Origin: Oxyruncus cristatus
Lineage: Eukaryota; Chordata; Aves; Passeriformes; Cotingidae
Length of the DNA stretch: 64,000 nt
Direction: 5' to 3'
Assembly: GCA_013399855.1 (NCBI GenBank)
Contig: VXAY01004090.1
Location: 314,731-378,730 of the forward strand
Both the position numbers and the translations under genes were made by a program. Positions 25,126 to 38,523 of the stretch are shown here, piece after piece. Position 1 is the stretch's first letter. The number at the start of each line of letters is the position of its first letter. Below the pieces are notes generated by a model. That model searched no databases, was not told the origin of the DNA, and saw only the letters and a program-made list of their open reading frames with translations.

Positions 25126-26808
25126 TTCCAATGTAATAGTTTAAAAATAATACTTCTTGAAGTTATTCTGATCTTAGACAATTTCTCGTCCTAACCAAGA
25201 CAATGAAGTTTAATCGTCAATTTACCACTTTTTGTGACAATATAAAAATTTGCAAGACAGTAGGTCTATTGATATTATCTACGCATGTACACATATCTGG
25301 TGTAATGAGACAAACAAAGAATACTCAAGAAAAATGCTTTTATGTTTTATAGTTTAAGTAAAAAATATGCAAATAAATACCCAGGGCATTCAAAGCCACT
25401 ATGTGAAAAGTCAAGTCATAGTGTTAGTGGAAATCATTGAGTGCAACTGCTTCTGACTTGCTACAAATGCCCATTACAGTTCCAGTCCTCAATGCACCAC
25501 ACCACCACACTTGTGCTCACGCTGCAACCCTCTTAATATAAACACAAAACAATGTAAACCACACCACAAAGTTGATCCAAAGACTTTGAGAACAGAAACT
25601 AATAGTTAGAAAGAATTACTAATTAGTTACTGGCCTAGACCCTCACCTGGCAAAAAAAAAGGGCTAGCTCAACTATTCAAACAATACTTTTAAGTGGATC
25701 TCTTTCAATACAGATAAACAATTATATAATTAATTTTAACATTAATTATAAGGACAACCAAAACTACAGAGCTTACAATCACTTGCAAGATTAGTGAGAG
25801 ATTGAGGGAGAGTGAAAGCTTGAATTTGTTTCTCATTCATCTAGTCACAAAACATGACAAGTTAATAGCTATGGACCAACATCATGCTGTGGTCTAGAGC
25901 CAACAAAAATGTCAACTAAATCCTGCCAACTCCTCAGCTGCAATAAATCGTCACAGCTCTATTAGTCAGCCCTCTAACTTAGAGCATCCAAGGATCTGGC
26001 TCAATCTACAGTATATGTTCAGACAAGATATAAATCAATGTAGTGTCAACTTGACCACAGTTGGCTTTTTTCTCTTCAAATATTACTGTGTCTTTGATAG
26101 TTAAAAGCAAATACCACTGAAGTCATCTAATTGGCAGGAGAAGGAAAGCTTTTACAACAGTAATTCCCTATAAATCCAGCAGACCAAGTTTCACTCACTG
26201 TTCATCACCCCAAAAGTTGTGACCTATACTGGGCAAATTTCCCCACTTATTAGTCCATAAAAGCACTTGGAATCATCAGTCTTTCTTCCATGAGAAGGTG
26301 GAGAAGAAAAGGTGTATCTCCACTTCCCTGTGCCACCACCTGTATCTGGAGACAGCCTGGTCCAGCTTTAAATGTCAGCTCTTTTTGGCAGACCCTGCAG
26401 GAGCTTATGAATGAATTCCCTCAGACTTTGTCTATGATCAGGTAAAAATAGCAGGCTCACAGTCATCACACTTAGTTGCAGCCCAGTTAGAGAAATCAAC
26501 AGTAACTCCACAATCCCTGAGCAGGATCCCATCACCAACCATACCATGCTTTCCACTTATCCCCACTGCTCCATGTAGAATGAACTAAATTCCTGAAGAA
26601 CCTGAACTACCGGAGAAGCCCTGCTAAGCTACTACCCAACATTTCAACAGTTAAGGCTTCACAAGTAGCTTGGTCTAGCCTTAGGACTTGTTTCTGGTTT
26701 TTTCTCAAATGCATTGAGTATGGAAACATCACCCGACCGGGGCTGCTCCAAACACAGAGACTTACCATTCAGTCTCTCAAATCTTTGTATTAAAAGGCTC
26801 ACACTTAC
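25126..26808 (-). other. DLG2: Intronic DNA just 3' of the GRCP exon
   Basis: Starts on the gene strand with the GTAAGT donor at 26808-26803. AT-rich with no recognised repeat. The open frame of the GRCP exon continues without a stop into the intron as far as 26659. Confidence 0.6.
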
Positions 26809-26883
26809 GGTAGAGTGCTGAATGGGTATCCAGGCAGGTGTTTCGACTGAGCATTTGTGAGATGGGCATCTGCCATGGCTCTG
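26809..26883 (-). CDS. DLG2: Internal coding exon of DLG2 (PSD-93), GRCP/PAW segment preceding KYRYQDED
   Basis: Read on the minus strand, 25 codons in phase 0 contain GRCPSHKCSVETPAWIP and end QHST at a perfect donor (ACC|GTAAGTGTGAG). The acceptor is TTCACTTATTTGCAG just 5'; a tandem CAGCAG makes 26883 or 26880 possible as the first base, differing by one codon. From memory, the L27-bearing isoform of human DLG2 has GRCPAQNCSVEAPAWMP in the same place, directly before KYRYQDED, the start of the shared N-terminal region ahead of PDZ1. The two cysteines, the Ser-Val-Glu and the Pro-Ala-Trp are kept. The segment belongs to the linker between the L27 domain (oligomerisation with CASK/MPP-type partners) and PDZ1. 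The upstream L27 exons and downstream KYRYQDED exon were not found in the window. DLG1 has a different peptide here (SPSVE-type) and DLG4 lacks it, which is why I chose DLG2. Confidence 0.82.
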
Positions 26884-29800
26884 CTGCAAATAAGTGAAAA
26901 TGGCATTATACACAACACAGTATGTGCTGCAATCGCTAGGCTCAATGGACTCTATTCCATATGGAGCATCTAGAAGTTTACTCTTATGTATCACACCTGA
27001 CAGAGTCATTTTACACTGTCATGTATGGGAAATAATCTGAAGTTTGTAGGACCAAAATGGCCTCAGGATCTATCCATTAATTTTGCTTTGAAGTTCTCAG
27101 TTATGTGGGTGAGCATACATCCACTCTGAACCCCAAGCATGTGCCATCTGCCTTTCCTCCACACGGGAGCATTCAGAAAATAGCGGAGCATTATGTAGAG
27201 ATTGGCTTTCCCCCCCCATTTTATGACAGGCTGCATTTTTCCACAATGTCCTCTATGAACCAGTGATAGCTGCAGCCTGAAACAACCCCAGGGCTATTTT
27301 CTAGGAGGAGTAAGTATGTCCCAAATTTGTAGGGTTTGTTTCTTTTCTGAGCAGAATGCTCTGCTTGCTCCCCAGATTGGTCCCTGGAGAACATAAGCAA
27401 GTACCCAAGACTCCTGCAGTTCCCTGAAACCTTGCAGAACAAAAAGAGTGGGGGGTTAATTTAAAGTCTAATGTTCCACATGGCAGTGCAAGATGCAACA
27501 ATCAGGCCTTCCAGCTGATCTTCCTGTAATTTCCCTTGCATTTGCTGTGATTCAGTTACATTTCAGCCAAGGTTTGGAGCCCATCAGAACGAATTGTACA
27601 GCAGATTGGGTCAAAGTCCCTGAAGATAAGTTCAGACTAAATTCTGGTGTCTGCCACCATTACTCTCAGCATTTCACATAAGAGTCAAAATACTGTTTAG
27701 CTCCTTGAATTGGAGGACTCTTGTAATCATGTATGCTTCTGAAGCTGGCAGTTATGCGGGGGGGGGAGGAAAGCTTTCTTCTTTTTATTTTCATTTAAGC
27801 CAGATATATCACAAGCAACCACATTACACTTTTCTCCATGCTGAGAGTAAAGGAGAGCAACCTCTGCAAACACTAGTGATAGACTTCACATGATTTTCAG
27901 TTGGAAGTCTAATTTAAGAACTATTACTTCTTTGTTCTTTATCTCCACGAAGTAAACATTTGTAAAGCAGTGCAATACTACTTTTACAGGTTAAAAAGGA
28001 AAAAATGTGGATATCAGTTTCAGCTTTGTATTCTCCAAACCTTAAAACTGTTTATATTTTTAATTTTCACTTAGACAGCTTTAAGAAATATTCAGAAAAA
28101 CAGCTAGCAAGCAAGAAGCATTGTACCTTTAGATGAAAGTTTAGAAAGCCTTGCTTAAAAGTATTTGAAAAAGTCACTACTATCATGGCAGAAGTATCCT
28201 GCAGGTGTGTGATTATCTCCTATAAGGAAGGGATGAATGCAACAGCAAACGATGTAATCCTATCAAAATAATAAAACTATAAATGAATTCTGATCAAAAG
28301 ACTGCATGAAACACTAGTAATTATTTTTTCCTTTAACAATTATACACTTTCAGTCTTTATTCCAAGGCAAGTCAAAGGCAAGAAAATTAATAATGTGCTT
28401 TGGACTGAAAACACTTTTCTGATTGAAAAGCCTGATCTTACAGAGGTAACTATGTTTAACTTTGTCAGGAGACTCCTCAAAAAGACTCCTCACAGTATTA
28501 AAGAGGATACTTTTGCAAAGTGAAAGCTCCAGTGACTTATACTGTACAAGTTCTCTTGACTTTCAGATTCATACCTAAATTGTCCCAAGGCTCAGAATCT
28601 CATGGCATGTGCATATTCAAAGGTCAGAGAGATAGCAGTAACTGGGAATTACTCATAGGTAGCAGTTCTACTGAGATCCCAATTTCCCAGAACAAGGGCT
28701 GTGCAGTAGTTCATCTGGGCTATAGGGTGACCTGCAGCATTTGGCCTTCCACAGCTGGATATTTGGATTACAGAGCTGGTAACACAACATTACACTGGTA
28801 TTCTCTGAGAAATGGGCTAGGACTGAACACTTTTCTCCTACAGCTTTTTGGGGACTTGGAGTTGGATTCTCTTTGAAAATTACAGCTGATTTCTTATTTG
28901 AGTGATCACTTCTTTTTGTATTGTGCAAAAAACAATGCTTTTCATACCTTTCATATCTTTCACCCTCACCTAGTTGAAACAGTTCTAAGATTGCATATCA
29001 GCTGCTGGTAACATTTTTCTTCATAAAAGTGCTCAGTTTGGTTTTTTTTTTTAATGTCCAAAGGCTCCAACATGTCACATCTAGAGACACCAATTAAAAA
29101 AAATCAGCCGAAAGGTCAACAGCACATAAAGTATTCTGCAAGCATAGGCAATACAAGTAAGCATAGGAATAAATATATTGGTAAATATTTGCAGGCTGTA
29201 GAAGGAATTAATTCCATTTGATTATTACTGCTAACATTTTCCTCAGCTTAGGATTTTTGTAAGGATAAAACTGTAGACCCTGATCCATCACTACACTGGA
29301 AAAGTTAAAAATCTTAAAAGGGATGAAAATCCATCATTCAAAATCATCTTCACACAGCCTTCAAGGGAAGACAGAATCACCTCTAGTTTGTTTTTCATGT
29401 TCACTAATATTGGTATGTAAATATATCTTGCTTCACTGTATGGGAGAATATGCTCCAATAAAAGTCTTCTCCATCTCAAATGGAAACATTTCTCTATAGC
29501 TCATGAATGAGTGATTTCCACAGTCTTGTTTTACTCCTTTTCTTTGAGGATACTTGGACTCCTGCACTAAGCTTCACCCTTGAGAGAGCTCCAAGGTAGT
29601 GACAGACACAGCCATCCAGGTGTAGTCTTTATCCCAGCTTAATGAAATCAGAGCCTTCAAAATATGCAATAAGATCTTCAGCTTGTGCAATTTTTATATA
29701 AAGAGACCTTGGGACGCAAAAGCATAATTTCAATTCTCATTGCTGAATTCAGCATCAGCCGCAGCTTTTTTTCTGGGTTGACACTTCAAATCCTTTATAA

Positions 29801-31001
29801 ATTGCATAGCAATAATACATTCAGGAAGCAATGAAGCGATGACCAAGTCAGATCAAGATGCTAACCTGACATTCAGACAGAGACAGTCTAGTTTCTTCTC
29901 TGGAATAACTGACACATGTAATTCCCAAAACAATAGGTTTATCAAACATCCAGAAATGCAGACCACACAGGTAACCAGGAGATAGAAAAGCACCAACTTT
30001 AGGAAACAAAACCAAAGCTGCAATCTCTTCAGAGTGCATGCACAGCATCTGCCTTCCTAGCATGCAACCTTTGAGTAAGCTTCTTTCCCTCGTGCTTTTC
30101 TTAGTCACGTGTTAAAATAACTGACAGCTATGAGCATTGGTCAGAAAGATCACTATAATGCATCTTGCAGATGTGTTAACTCAATGCAGAGTGGTAATGC
30201 ATCAGTGCCCACTGCAATATTGTGGAGGGAAATACTGCATGTAGAATATTGAACTGGAAGGTGAGAGCTTTGTTGCACTGCACAAGAGAGGTTTCAGGTA
30301 AGAGAGATGCAGTTGCACATCAGGAAGCTCTGGGTAAGATTTCAAGGAAGAATTCTTCTTTTGTGTTGTGTGACTTTAAGAGAAAGTACGTATAGCTTAT
30401 TGCCACTTTCTCATAGGCAGGGAGAGATTTTATACGTACAAAATATCAACATCAAGACAAACTTTGGATGGCCAAATACCACCTAATGTGATTTTGGCTG
30501 GAGACACATTCAGAGGCAGATCTTAGCTCTGCAGGAAGATGTAACAAAATCCAGAGAGGATATTTAGGAATACAAAGGTTCAGGACTCACTGAACTGCAG
30601 CACGCTCTAAGATCCAAACTAATATTCTTTCTCAGAGAAGATATTGGTGATCAGAGTCCAAAGAATTCACAGGTAAGATTCCATTTGTATCCACTAGATT
30701 GGCTGGGAATATATATACAAAAAATTGCATATAAGTCCTTGAGTGAGATCTCCATTAGCAAAAGCGTTGGCTGAAGTCAGAACCAGTGGAACATATTCAG
30801 CTACTCCTACACATCCTTGCAAATTATCTTCTCTGATGCTCTGGAGAAACGAAAATAGTAGATCTCAACTAGAGGTCTCAAAATATAATACACTAGGCCA
30901 TACCCCAATCTAATGATTCACTCATAAATAACCATCTTCCTTTCTTTATGAATGCACATATCTTCCCATTTTCCAGAAGTCTTGCATCAGGTGAATGGAT
31001 A

Positions 31002-31436
31002 CAGGGCAACAAAGATGATGAAGGGCCTTGAGGAGCGGCTAAGGTCACTTGGTCGGTTCGTCCTGGACAAGAGACTAAGGGGAGACCTCATTGCAGTCTA
31101 CACCTTCCTCATGAGGGGAAGAGGAGAGGCAGGCACTGATCTCTTCTTTGTAGTGACCAGTGACAGGACCTGAGGGAATGGCCTGAAGTTGTATCAGGGG
31201 AGGTTTTGGTTGGATATTAGAAAAAGATTCCTAACCCAGAGTGTGGTTGGGTTACTGGAATAGGTTCCCCAGAGAAGTGGTCACAGCACCAAGCCTTGAC
31301 AGATTTCAAGAAATATCTGGGTTATACTCTCAGGCACATGGTGTGACTCTTGGGCATGGCCCTGTGTAGGGCTAGGAGTTGGACTCCATGATCTTTGTGG
31401 GTCCCTTCCAGCTCGGCATATGCTGTGATTCTGTGA
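31002..31436 (+). mobile_element. CR1 LINE fragment, sense
   Basis: Begins in the ORF2 C-terminal region (CAACAAAGATGATGAAGGGC) and ends with GGGTCCCTTCCAGCTC and a GTGATTCTGTGA tail. The frame from 30952 to 31173 keeps [13 protein letters not shown] and TSDRT words before a stop. The tail resembles the 60942-61634 copy (CCATGATCTTTGTGGGTCC against its complement), so these two probably belong to the same CR1 subfamily. Confidence 0.93.
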
Positions 31437-34400
31437 AATTTGCATTTAGTATCAAATAGATTAACACAGAAAAGAAATGCATGTTTTTGTTGGACATGAA
31501 AGCCACAAGACAGATTTTCTCTGCTTTTAATGGCCTGTTGGACATTGCAAAGAACCTATTTGGTCAGCTCCAGCCATGTCAAATGAATAAAAGTGCAGCT
31601 GACCTTGCCACTGGGAAATTATCTTCCCACCTTTACCCAGGTCCTCAGAATATCAGAAAAGGGACCTGCTAAGTATGTATAGCTCTGCTGTCATTAAGCA
31701 GCACTGTTATTAACTGAGCCAGGATCAAGCTCTCTTGTTTCCTTTTTTTTGCTCAGCACCTTCTACCTTGTCTCACCTCCGCAGTTCGCCACTCTTGTGC
31801 AGAATCAAGCCCCAGCCTTATCTGCCTGAGCTGTTAATTGAACATTTTCTTTTCTCAGTTTATAGAGCTCTTCATAGATTTATGAAACAAACCACCCTTC
31901 TCCTTTTGTAGTTAAAACCAATCTCAATAAAGACATCTCCTTAAGATCACCAAATTATAACCTAATGAAATATATTGAAAATTTCAGTTGCACTAAACAA
32001 GGTCAATGCTCTGAAAAAACGAAATGTCACTCAGAAATGGAGATCAAAGTAATTCCCTTCCATTCCTGCTGCTGCCATAGAGACCAAGGGAGGGGGAAGA
32101 GGGGGAAGCAGAGATTTAACATACTTAATTCTTCCTGAAATTTATAATTGACTACAAGGGAAAAGGGACTATTACCATATTTCTAAAGAATAAAGGAGAA
32201 AAAAAGTTGAGCTTTTGACAAGATATAATTACCAGACATTACATATGCAATGCACATTAGTTTGTTCTGTGTAATTTTCTTGAGATTACCCCCCCAAAAG
32301 ATTTTATTTTTCTAGAAAAGACAGCATGTGTCTCATTAGTTTACATTCATAATGTTTGAAATACAAATGCTGGAGGCTTACAATAATTGTTCCAAAATTT
32401 AACACTGATAAATAAAGATTTGAAATATCAGATACACTCCCCATCTGTCAAACATCCCTGAGTATGTTCTCCAGATAAGATAAATGGTAATCAATGAAAA
32501 GGATCTTCCTACTCTTCTAAGACTGTGCAGTTTAGCCAGCAGCCAACCCATAGTCATCAAAGCTGTCCTGAAGTACCACTTCAGAATAGACTTTACTAAA
32601 TTATATGTAAATTTTATGGATTCAGCACTATTACACTTTTAGGGTCTGGCAGGAAAATACCACAGTTTGAAGTGCTCATCAGCACCTAATAATGACTATA
32701 GAAAAAGATTTTGATTTTAGCTAAATGTAAATCTCTGAGGGGAAAATCATCATGTTTCCTTTGTTTTGGGTTGGTTATAGACAGGAAATTCAGCACAAAA
32801 AAACTTTGCTACCCAGTTTATGTTTCCAAACTGCAACGATTCAAAGCCTGAAGTCTTGGAAAGAAAAAAACAACAAATGTTGCCCAGATCTATTAAAAAT
32901 ATGCAGGCACATAAAAATGTGGGGGTTTTCTGTTGGTTTGTTTCATATTCAGCTAAATATAAATCAGATCCTCATGCAGTATAGCTCTCTACAGTTCTGC
33001 TAGTTTTGGTAATATTATACTAGTCTATAACACCTGAGGCTCTGGTTAGCCTCAGTATCTATATCTAGCTTTGTAATTTCCTAATTTTGGGACTGACTAC
33101 AGCGTCTCAGACATACAGAGATCATCTTGTTGGAAGTCTCTCAAACTGAACCTCATTCTCTAAGTATATTCATTTTTAAACCTATATTGAGGTTTTTTAG
33201 ATTAATTTAATATAATAGGGTGGGGGGAGTAGAACAGTCCTATGACAAAGGAACCTCAACATAAATATATAAATATTTTCTGTATTGGCTATTTGCATTG
33301 ATATCAGGCCCCAAAAATCAGTAATTCCACTCAAACTTCTAGGGGATTCACCTCTGCAAAGTGAGATCAACAGCTGGCACATAGTGTGTGGACCTGCTCT
33401 CCACCTCTAGCAGATGAGCTGATCTCATTTACCATTCTGCCCTTCTCAGAGCCTCTTAGAGCTGGTTTTGCTGCCACTGTAAATTAGACAGGCTGGAATA
33501 GTGAGGTTACTGCAGTGGTGCCACCTCCACATTTTTCTGTCCTTCAGCCATGTTCTAAAAACACCCTTCAAATTAACTGGACTGGTTCTGGAAGTCAACT
33601 TTGTGGACTAAATGCTGAATGATGTTTTCCTCCTTACTTGGAGAATCCACAGTACCCTATTGGGACACAAACCTTGCACCTACCTTTCCGTAGTACAGCA
33701 CACTACCAGCAGGAATTTATAATGTTATATTTAATGCAATTTCATAGTGAAATAGCCTGGCCACAGCAACTCCTCATTCAGGTTCACAGTAATGATAATG
33801 AGGAGAATGAGGTCTGAATTTTGCCTCATATTCCATGTTGGGACTATGGGGAAAGGAAAACTAAAGCTGACAGAAAGACAAGGTGCAAATTTTATATCTC
33901 TTCTCTGCTTTACTCCTAAATTCATGCTGCAAAGTGGGGTGATGAGTGTGTGGAGTGGAAGAGACCTATAGAAAGTCATACCACATCCAGGGGCTAAGCC
34001 AGATATTTGTCCTATACTTGACCATTGTGGCTTTTTATTTTCCATGACTGTCATGCATATTATGAGTTCTGATCACACATCTGTTCAGAATTTTGCCTTA
34101 AGTGCACGGAGTGGTGTCCCCTGTTCCACATATATGGCTGGATAAGCAGAAGAAAATAGGATAGACAGATGTTTGCTGGCTCCTGGCAAGCTTGTCAATC
34201 AGAATTGTACACATTCAACTTCAGTATGGGTTACCAACATAAACAAGCTTACTGCTTTGCTACCCAGTACCATTACAAAATAGGTTTTTCCCTTCCAACT
34301 TTATTTCATTAGTTTAAACATTTGAATTAAATTCTTAGAAGAGGTGCTGGATGGAAAACCATGAAAAGAGAAAGATTGGTTTTCCAAACTAGACTAAATT

Positions 34401-37256
34401 TAAAACATTAATTAACAAAAAAAAAAGTCAAGCTTCTTCACTAAACCAAATTTACAATTTACTGTATTTTAGTCACATGAACAGTCACATTTTCTATTAA
34501 TTGTCCCCACAGACATCAGTGACACTTCAATTAAATGTAGAACCTGTGTAGTGAGTGATCGGATTTAAATAACTACAGAGTTAATCAGAAGCAAGCAACA
34601 AGAATCTGTAAAAAGGAGTAAATGTTGCAGAATTTCCAATATTTGGATGACAGAAATTTATTTTTGTAGTTAAAAAAACAAGTTCAAGTTGGGTGTTCTC
34701 CCTGGGTAAGAAGGCCAGTTCTCTGTTTTACAAGCTGGAGGGCACAGTTCTGGGACACAGGAACCCTACTGCTACCAGTGCTAGCAAGTGGTTTAGGATT
34801 CATGAATAAATTTGGATTATTTAAGTGGTGTCTTTTCTTTGTGTACCTCTCATCTTTGAAAGCTCTTCTCGAAACAAAGAAGCTTTCAGGTGATAAAATT
34901 TGAGATCTTAAGGAAACCTCAAAATACAACTCACAAGCAAAACAAGGGGTGACACCAGTGGCAACCAACATTGACAGTTCTTATGGACTTTATTAATGTT
35001 AAGGATAATAAAACATTAGACTAGATTGCACCGGAAGTTTTAAAATCTTTGTCATGGGAGAAGGTCTTTAGCTAGCCCTGCCATTTGTCCTTCTGGGTTT
35101 AAGACGGTAGATTTTCCACCTCTGAGCTCCCCTTTTCCAGAGGAGCCAGACTAGGGCCAGAAAGCTCTTGGGGATTTTTTCCAGGGAAAGCTGATCATCT
35201 TTTCTGAGCCACCTAACACCAAGAACTCGGAGTTCCAGTGAAGCAGCCCCTGTTACAGTGAGCAACACAGAGCTATCTATTTCCTTTTTCACCAGTGGCA
35301 GCTACCACTGTATTTGTAAGTCTGCAAAAGGCAGAAGGATGGAAAGAAAGCTGACAGCTAAAGGAGAGGACAGCATGTTGCCTTTGAATGTTGGGAGGCA
35401 CAGTGGAATGTTCTTCCTTCTCAAAAACTCCTGGTGCTCCTGCTGGGATGGAGTCTCAACCTAAGCTTCTATTTATATCAAATTCTTCCTAATGATAAAA
35501 TAATGCCACAAATTAACATGCTTTTTGTGCCAATAAAGAAAGAAGCTATGCTGGGAACGTGATCGATTAAAATAAACCAGGAGACCACAAGAAGTTGTCC
35601 TTGACCAATTCAGCACTTCTGTAGTCCTGGTTTCAGAAATGCATGGAAACATGAAGGAAACAGAAAAGAGAGGGAGAGTTTTTACAAATGAATATCTTAA
35701 ATCTATCTTAAATGTATTTTGCACTTTGGCTGGAAAAAATGTCAGTAGGATTTAAGATTGGGCAAGGCACACCACAAATTAATTTTATTAGATGACATCT
35801 TTTACCACACAGAGTTCAAAGTAGGATCACTCCACCACAACATTCATGTCATTTTCTATACAGTGGAAATATCAAAAGTTCCATATAATAATAATCAAAA
35901 TTTAATGATCATGTGTTAAAAATGTAAACTCTGTAAACACTCTTCATATTTTGCAGTTTGAATAGCATTTATCTTTTACTCCCTTTTTATTACTTAAGAT
36001 CTGAAGAATAAACCTGATGTATTCTCTCTCTCTGACATCAAGATGCACTTTTTCAAGAAAAAGAATGGCAATTATTTGCACAAAGCAGACAAATGGCTAT
36101 TTAAATAAGGACAATTTACAGATCTGAGGCCAAAAATGACCATACTGCTGCTCTGTAGAACTTATGCTTATCAAAATGATTTTTTTAAAAATCACAATTG
36201 TTCTGAAAAAGGACTGCTCTTATTATATTGGTGAAAATGGGCCTAAATAGAAGCCATAAAAATAATTTTTGGTGGTTTAAAGAAAGTGGGGTTACTCCAA
36301 TGAAAATAAAGCAAGTAAGAGCAGATTATGGATCAATATAATACAACATTAGTCCAGATATTTAAATACAGCAACAAGTAAAATGAGCAAATCACTGTAA
36401 TTTATTTGGTTTCAAGCCATTGCAATATGCAAGTGTTCTGAAACTAGATTTTTGCCATTATTCAACTCAATTACATATGATATTATGTTGTTCACGCCTG
36501 CATCTAAATAGCAGGTCATGTGCAATTTGCAATTGCATCTCATTCCAACATCAGTGTTGGCAGCAAAGGCTGAATACCTGGAGTTGAATATTTGAGGCTC
36601 ATTCACATGTTTGACTTTCAGATCATTTCAGCCACTCAGCACTGGATTCGAGAGACAGAAAAGCTGAAAGGAAAAATATTGTGTGTAGATGGAGTTGGGA
36701 GCCCTGCTCAAGGCAGAAGCAGTAGTGAGCTGGCAGTGAATCCATGTTTGTTATTTCCCAGAAGGCCCTGGGAAAATATTCAGTGGAAACTTTCATCACC
36801 AAATCGTAAAATAAATAAGTGATGTCTTTTGATATGTAAAAAAAAGGTACTGGGACACGTTCTTCTCCCAGTTATACCATCTTAAAACTAAACATATTCC
36901 CCTGTCCCAAATGCAGTTCCTACACAGCTCCTTCCTAAACTCTCTAGGCCAAGGATGGCTGCAATTGCAGATCCCCACTGCACCACCAAACACCCAGAAG
37001 TAGGGCTAATCACAGCTCTTCTTTTCAACCTTCTCCATCTTTTGAATTGGAAAGCAACACCTGGGAGTGTAAATTGGATGTTTAGAATGATCCTGCATCC
37101 CAGCTTTGTTCAGCAGTGCTGTACCTCCGCTGCTGAGCGCTTTCACTGGTACTGCATCAACAGGTACCCCACAAGTGCCTCTGCTCTGCTCCACGGATGG
37201 CTGAGGATATAGTCTCAGATCCAGCACATCTTGTGGAAGCCAGAAGGACCTGGAAA

Positions 37257-37328
37257 GAACAGGACGTGAATGAGGCCACAGCCTCCTCCAATTTATGCTC
37301 CTTCTGTGGCCTCATTCACCTCCTGTTC
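37257..37328. repeat. 24-bp imperfect inverted repeat (hairpin) with 24-nt loop
   Basis: The left arm 37257-37280 (GAACAGGACGTGAATGAGGC CACA) and right arm 37305-37328 are reverse complements at 23 of 24 positions, the single mismatch being C against C. Pairing can be extended about six more bases outwards with bulges. The loop is 37281-37304. It is not part of any repeat I recognise and lies 1.2 kb inside the intron after the MDCLC exon. Confidence 0.85.
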
Positions 37329-38523
37329 TCTTCCCATATGGGTTTCTCCACCAGCAAGATTGGAATGACAGCTGGCATCTGTTTCCAAGGCTCCACTGTG
37401 TTCATGATGCCCATCTCCATGTCGTGGATGGGTGTCCCCATTTTGCATGGCTATGATGCAAAAAATAACAGCAGTGATGACAGCAGTGCTAACCACTGCT
37501 TTGCCTCTTCATTTAAGCAGCCTTCAGGTGTTCTGGATACCCCAGGCATTTTGGAAGTCTTATGGAAATGATGGAATTCATCAAAAATAAACCAGAACAG
37601 GGAGCAGCTGTGCTGAACCCCAAAGTCTAGACCTCCCCTGCCAATTGCTCCTGATAAATACTATCACCATGTGCAAAGGCAGTTCCAAACATGTGCTGAG
37701 CTGCCTGTTCTGTAGCAACAGAAAGGGAGTTCCATCATCATCTCCCTGTCACTTAACATTAAGCTAGTTTGCTAAGTTTGAGGACATCTCAAAGAATCAT
37801 TCAGCTCATCCCTACACCAGATCTTTAAGTTGGGAAGTGTCCTTAACTCTAAGGTCCTTAGCCTTCTGCCACTGTTGTGGACAAGATATTCTTTATATTC
37901 ATGTTTGGAAGGGATTATTTAGAAGGACTGTTCTAAACAGTCAGGTTAGATCTAACATCAGCATAAGAGTGCTGAATTGGGACCTAGGCATTTTTATTTT
38001 TCAGGCCTAGAGAGGCAAAGCAATCTATGATTTTTTCCCCCCCAAAAAAGCCACAATAAGCCACAAGAAACTTGCATCTCTCCAATCAGAAACATCATGA
38101 CTATCTAAACTACATCTGATTGGCCTCTTTAAAATCCTAGGACCCATATAATGCCCCCTTTCTTTATTATTCTTTAGTTTACAGAATAAACTGATAAGCT
38201 GATAATATTTGTGCAGTATACCATGTATTCTGAAAGTGCTCTAGTTGCTAGAGATATTAATAGACACTAGCAGAGGCTAAGATAAAATATGAAATCCTTT
38301 TCCTTTTGCTAGTAAAAATAAGTGAAAAGCATATCGTTTATGAAGTGATAGAGAAACAAACTGCATAATCTACAGATAAAGAGAACAAAATGCTCATGGA
38401 AGCAAAGCTTATTCATCACTTTATCTTGCAACCTGACACAGTGCATGCTCAATCTATTTAATTACAGGAACGGAAAAATAGCAGAGAAATATGTACACAG
38501 AACAGCAATGTTTCCAGTCCTAC

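Larger units (their letters stand above)
26884..38523 (-). other. DLG2: Intron between the MDCLC exon and the GRCP exon
   Basis: About 11.6 kb, bounded by the GTAGGA donor at 38523 and the TTTGCAG acceptor ending at 26884. It contains one sense-strand CR1 (31002-31436) and a 24-bp imperfect inverted repeat (37257-37328) inside a somewhat GC-richer patch (about 36940-37640). I read it on both strands for L27, KYRYQDED or other DLG peptides and saw none. The open frames present (118 codons at 28520-28876 plus; 124 codons at 37197-37571 plus) have no recognisable domain and no good splice context. Confidence 0.7.

Noticed and set aside
1..26808. Search for the shared KYRYQDED exon downstream of the GRCP exon
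   Set aside because: Nothing encoding this highly conserved peptide was seen on the minus strand, so the exon is taken to lie outside the window.
37197..37571. 124-codon plus-strand frame and overlapping minus frames as a processed pseudogene or extra DLG exon
   Set aside because: No DLG or other known peptide is recognisable in any frame, and the inverted repeat explains some of the odd composition.
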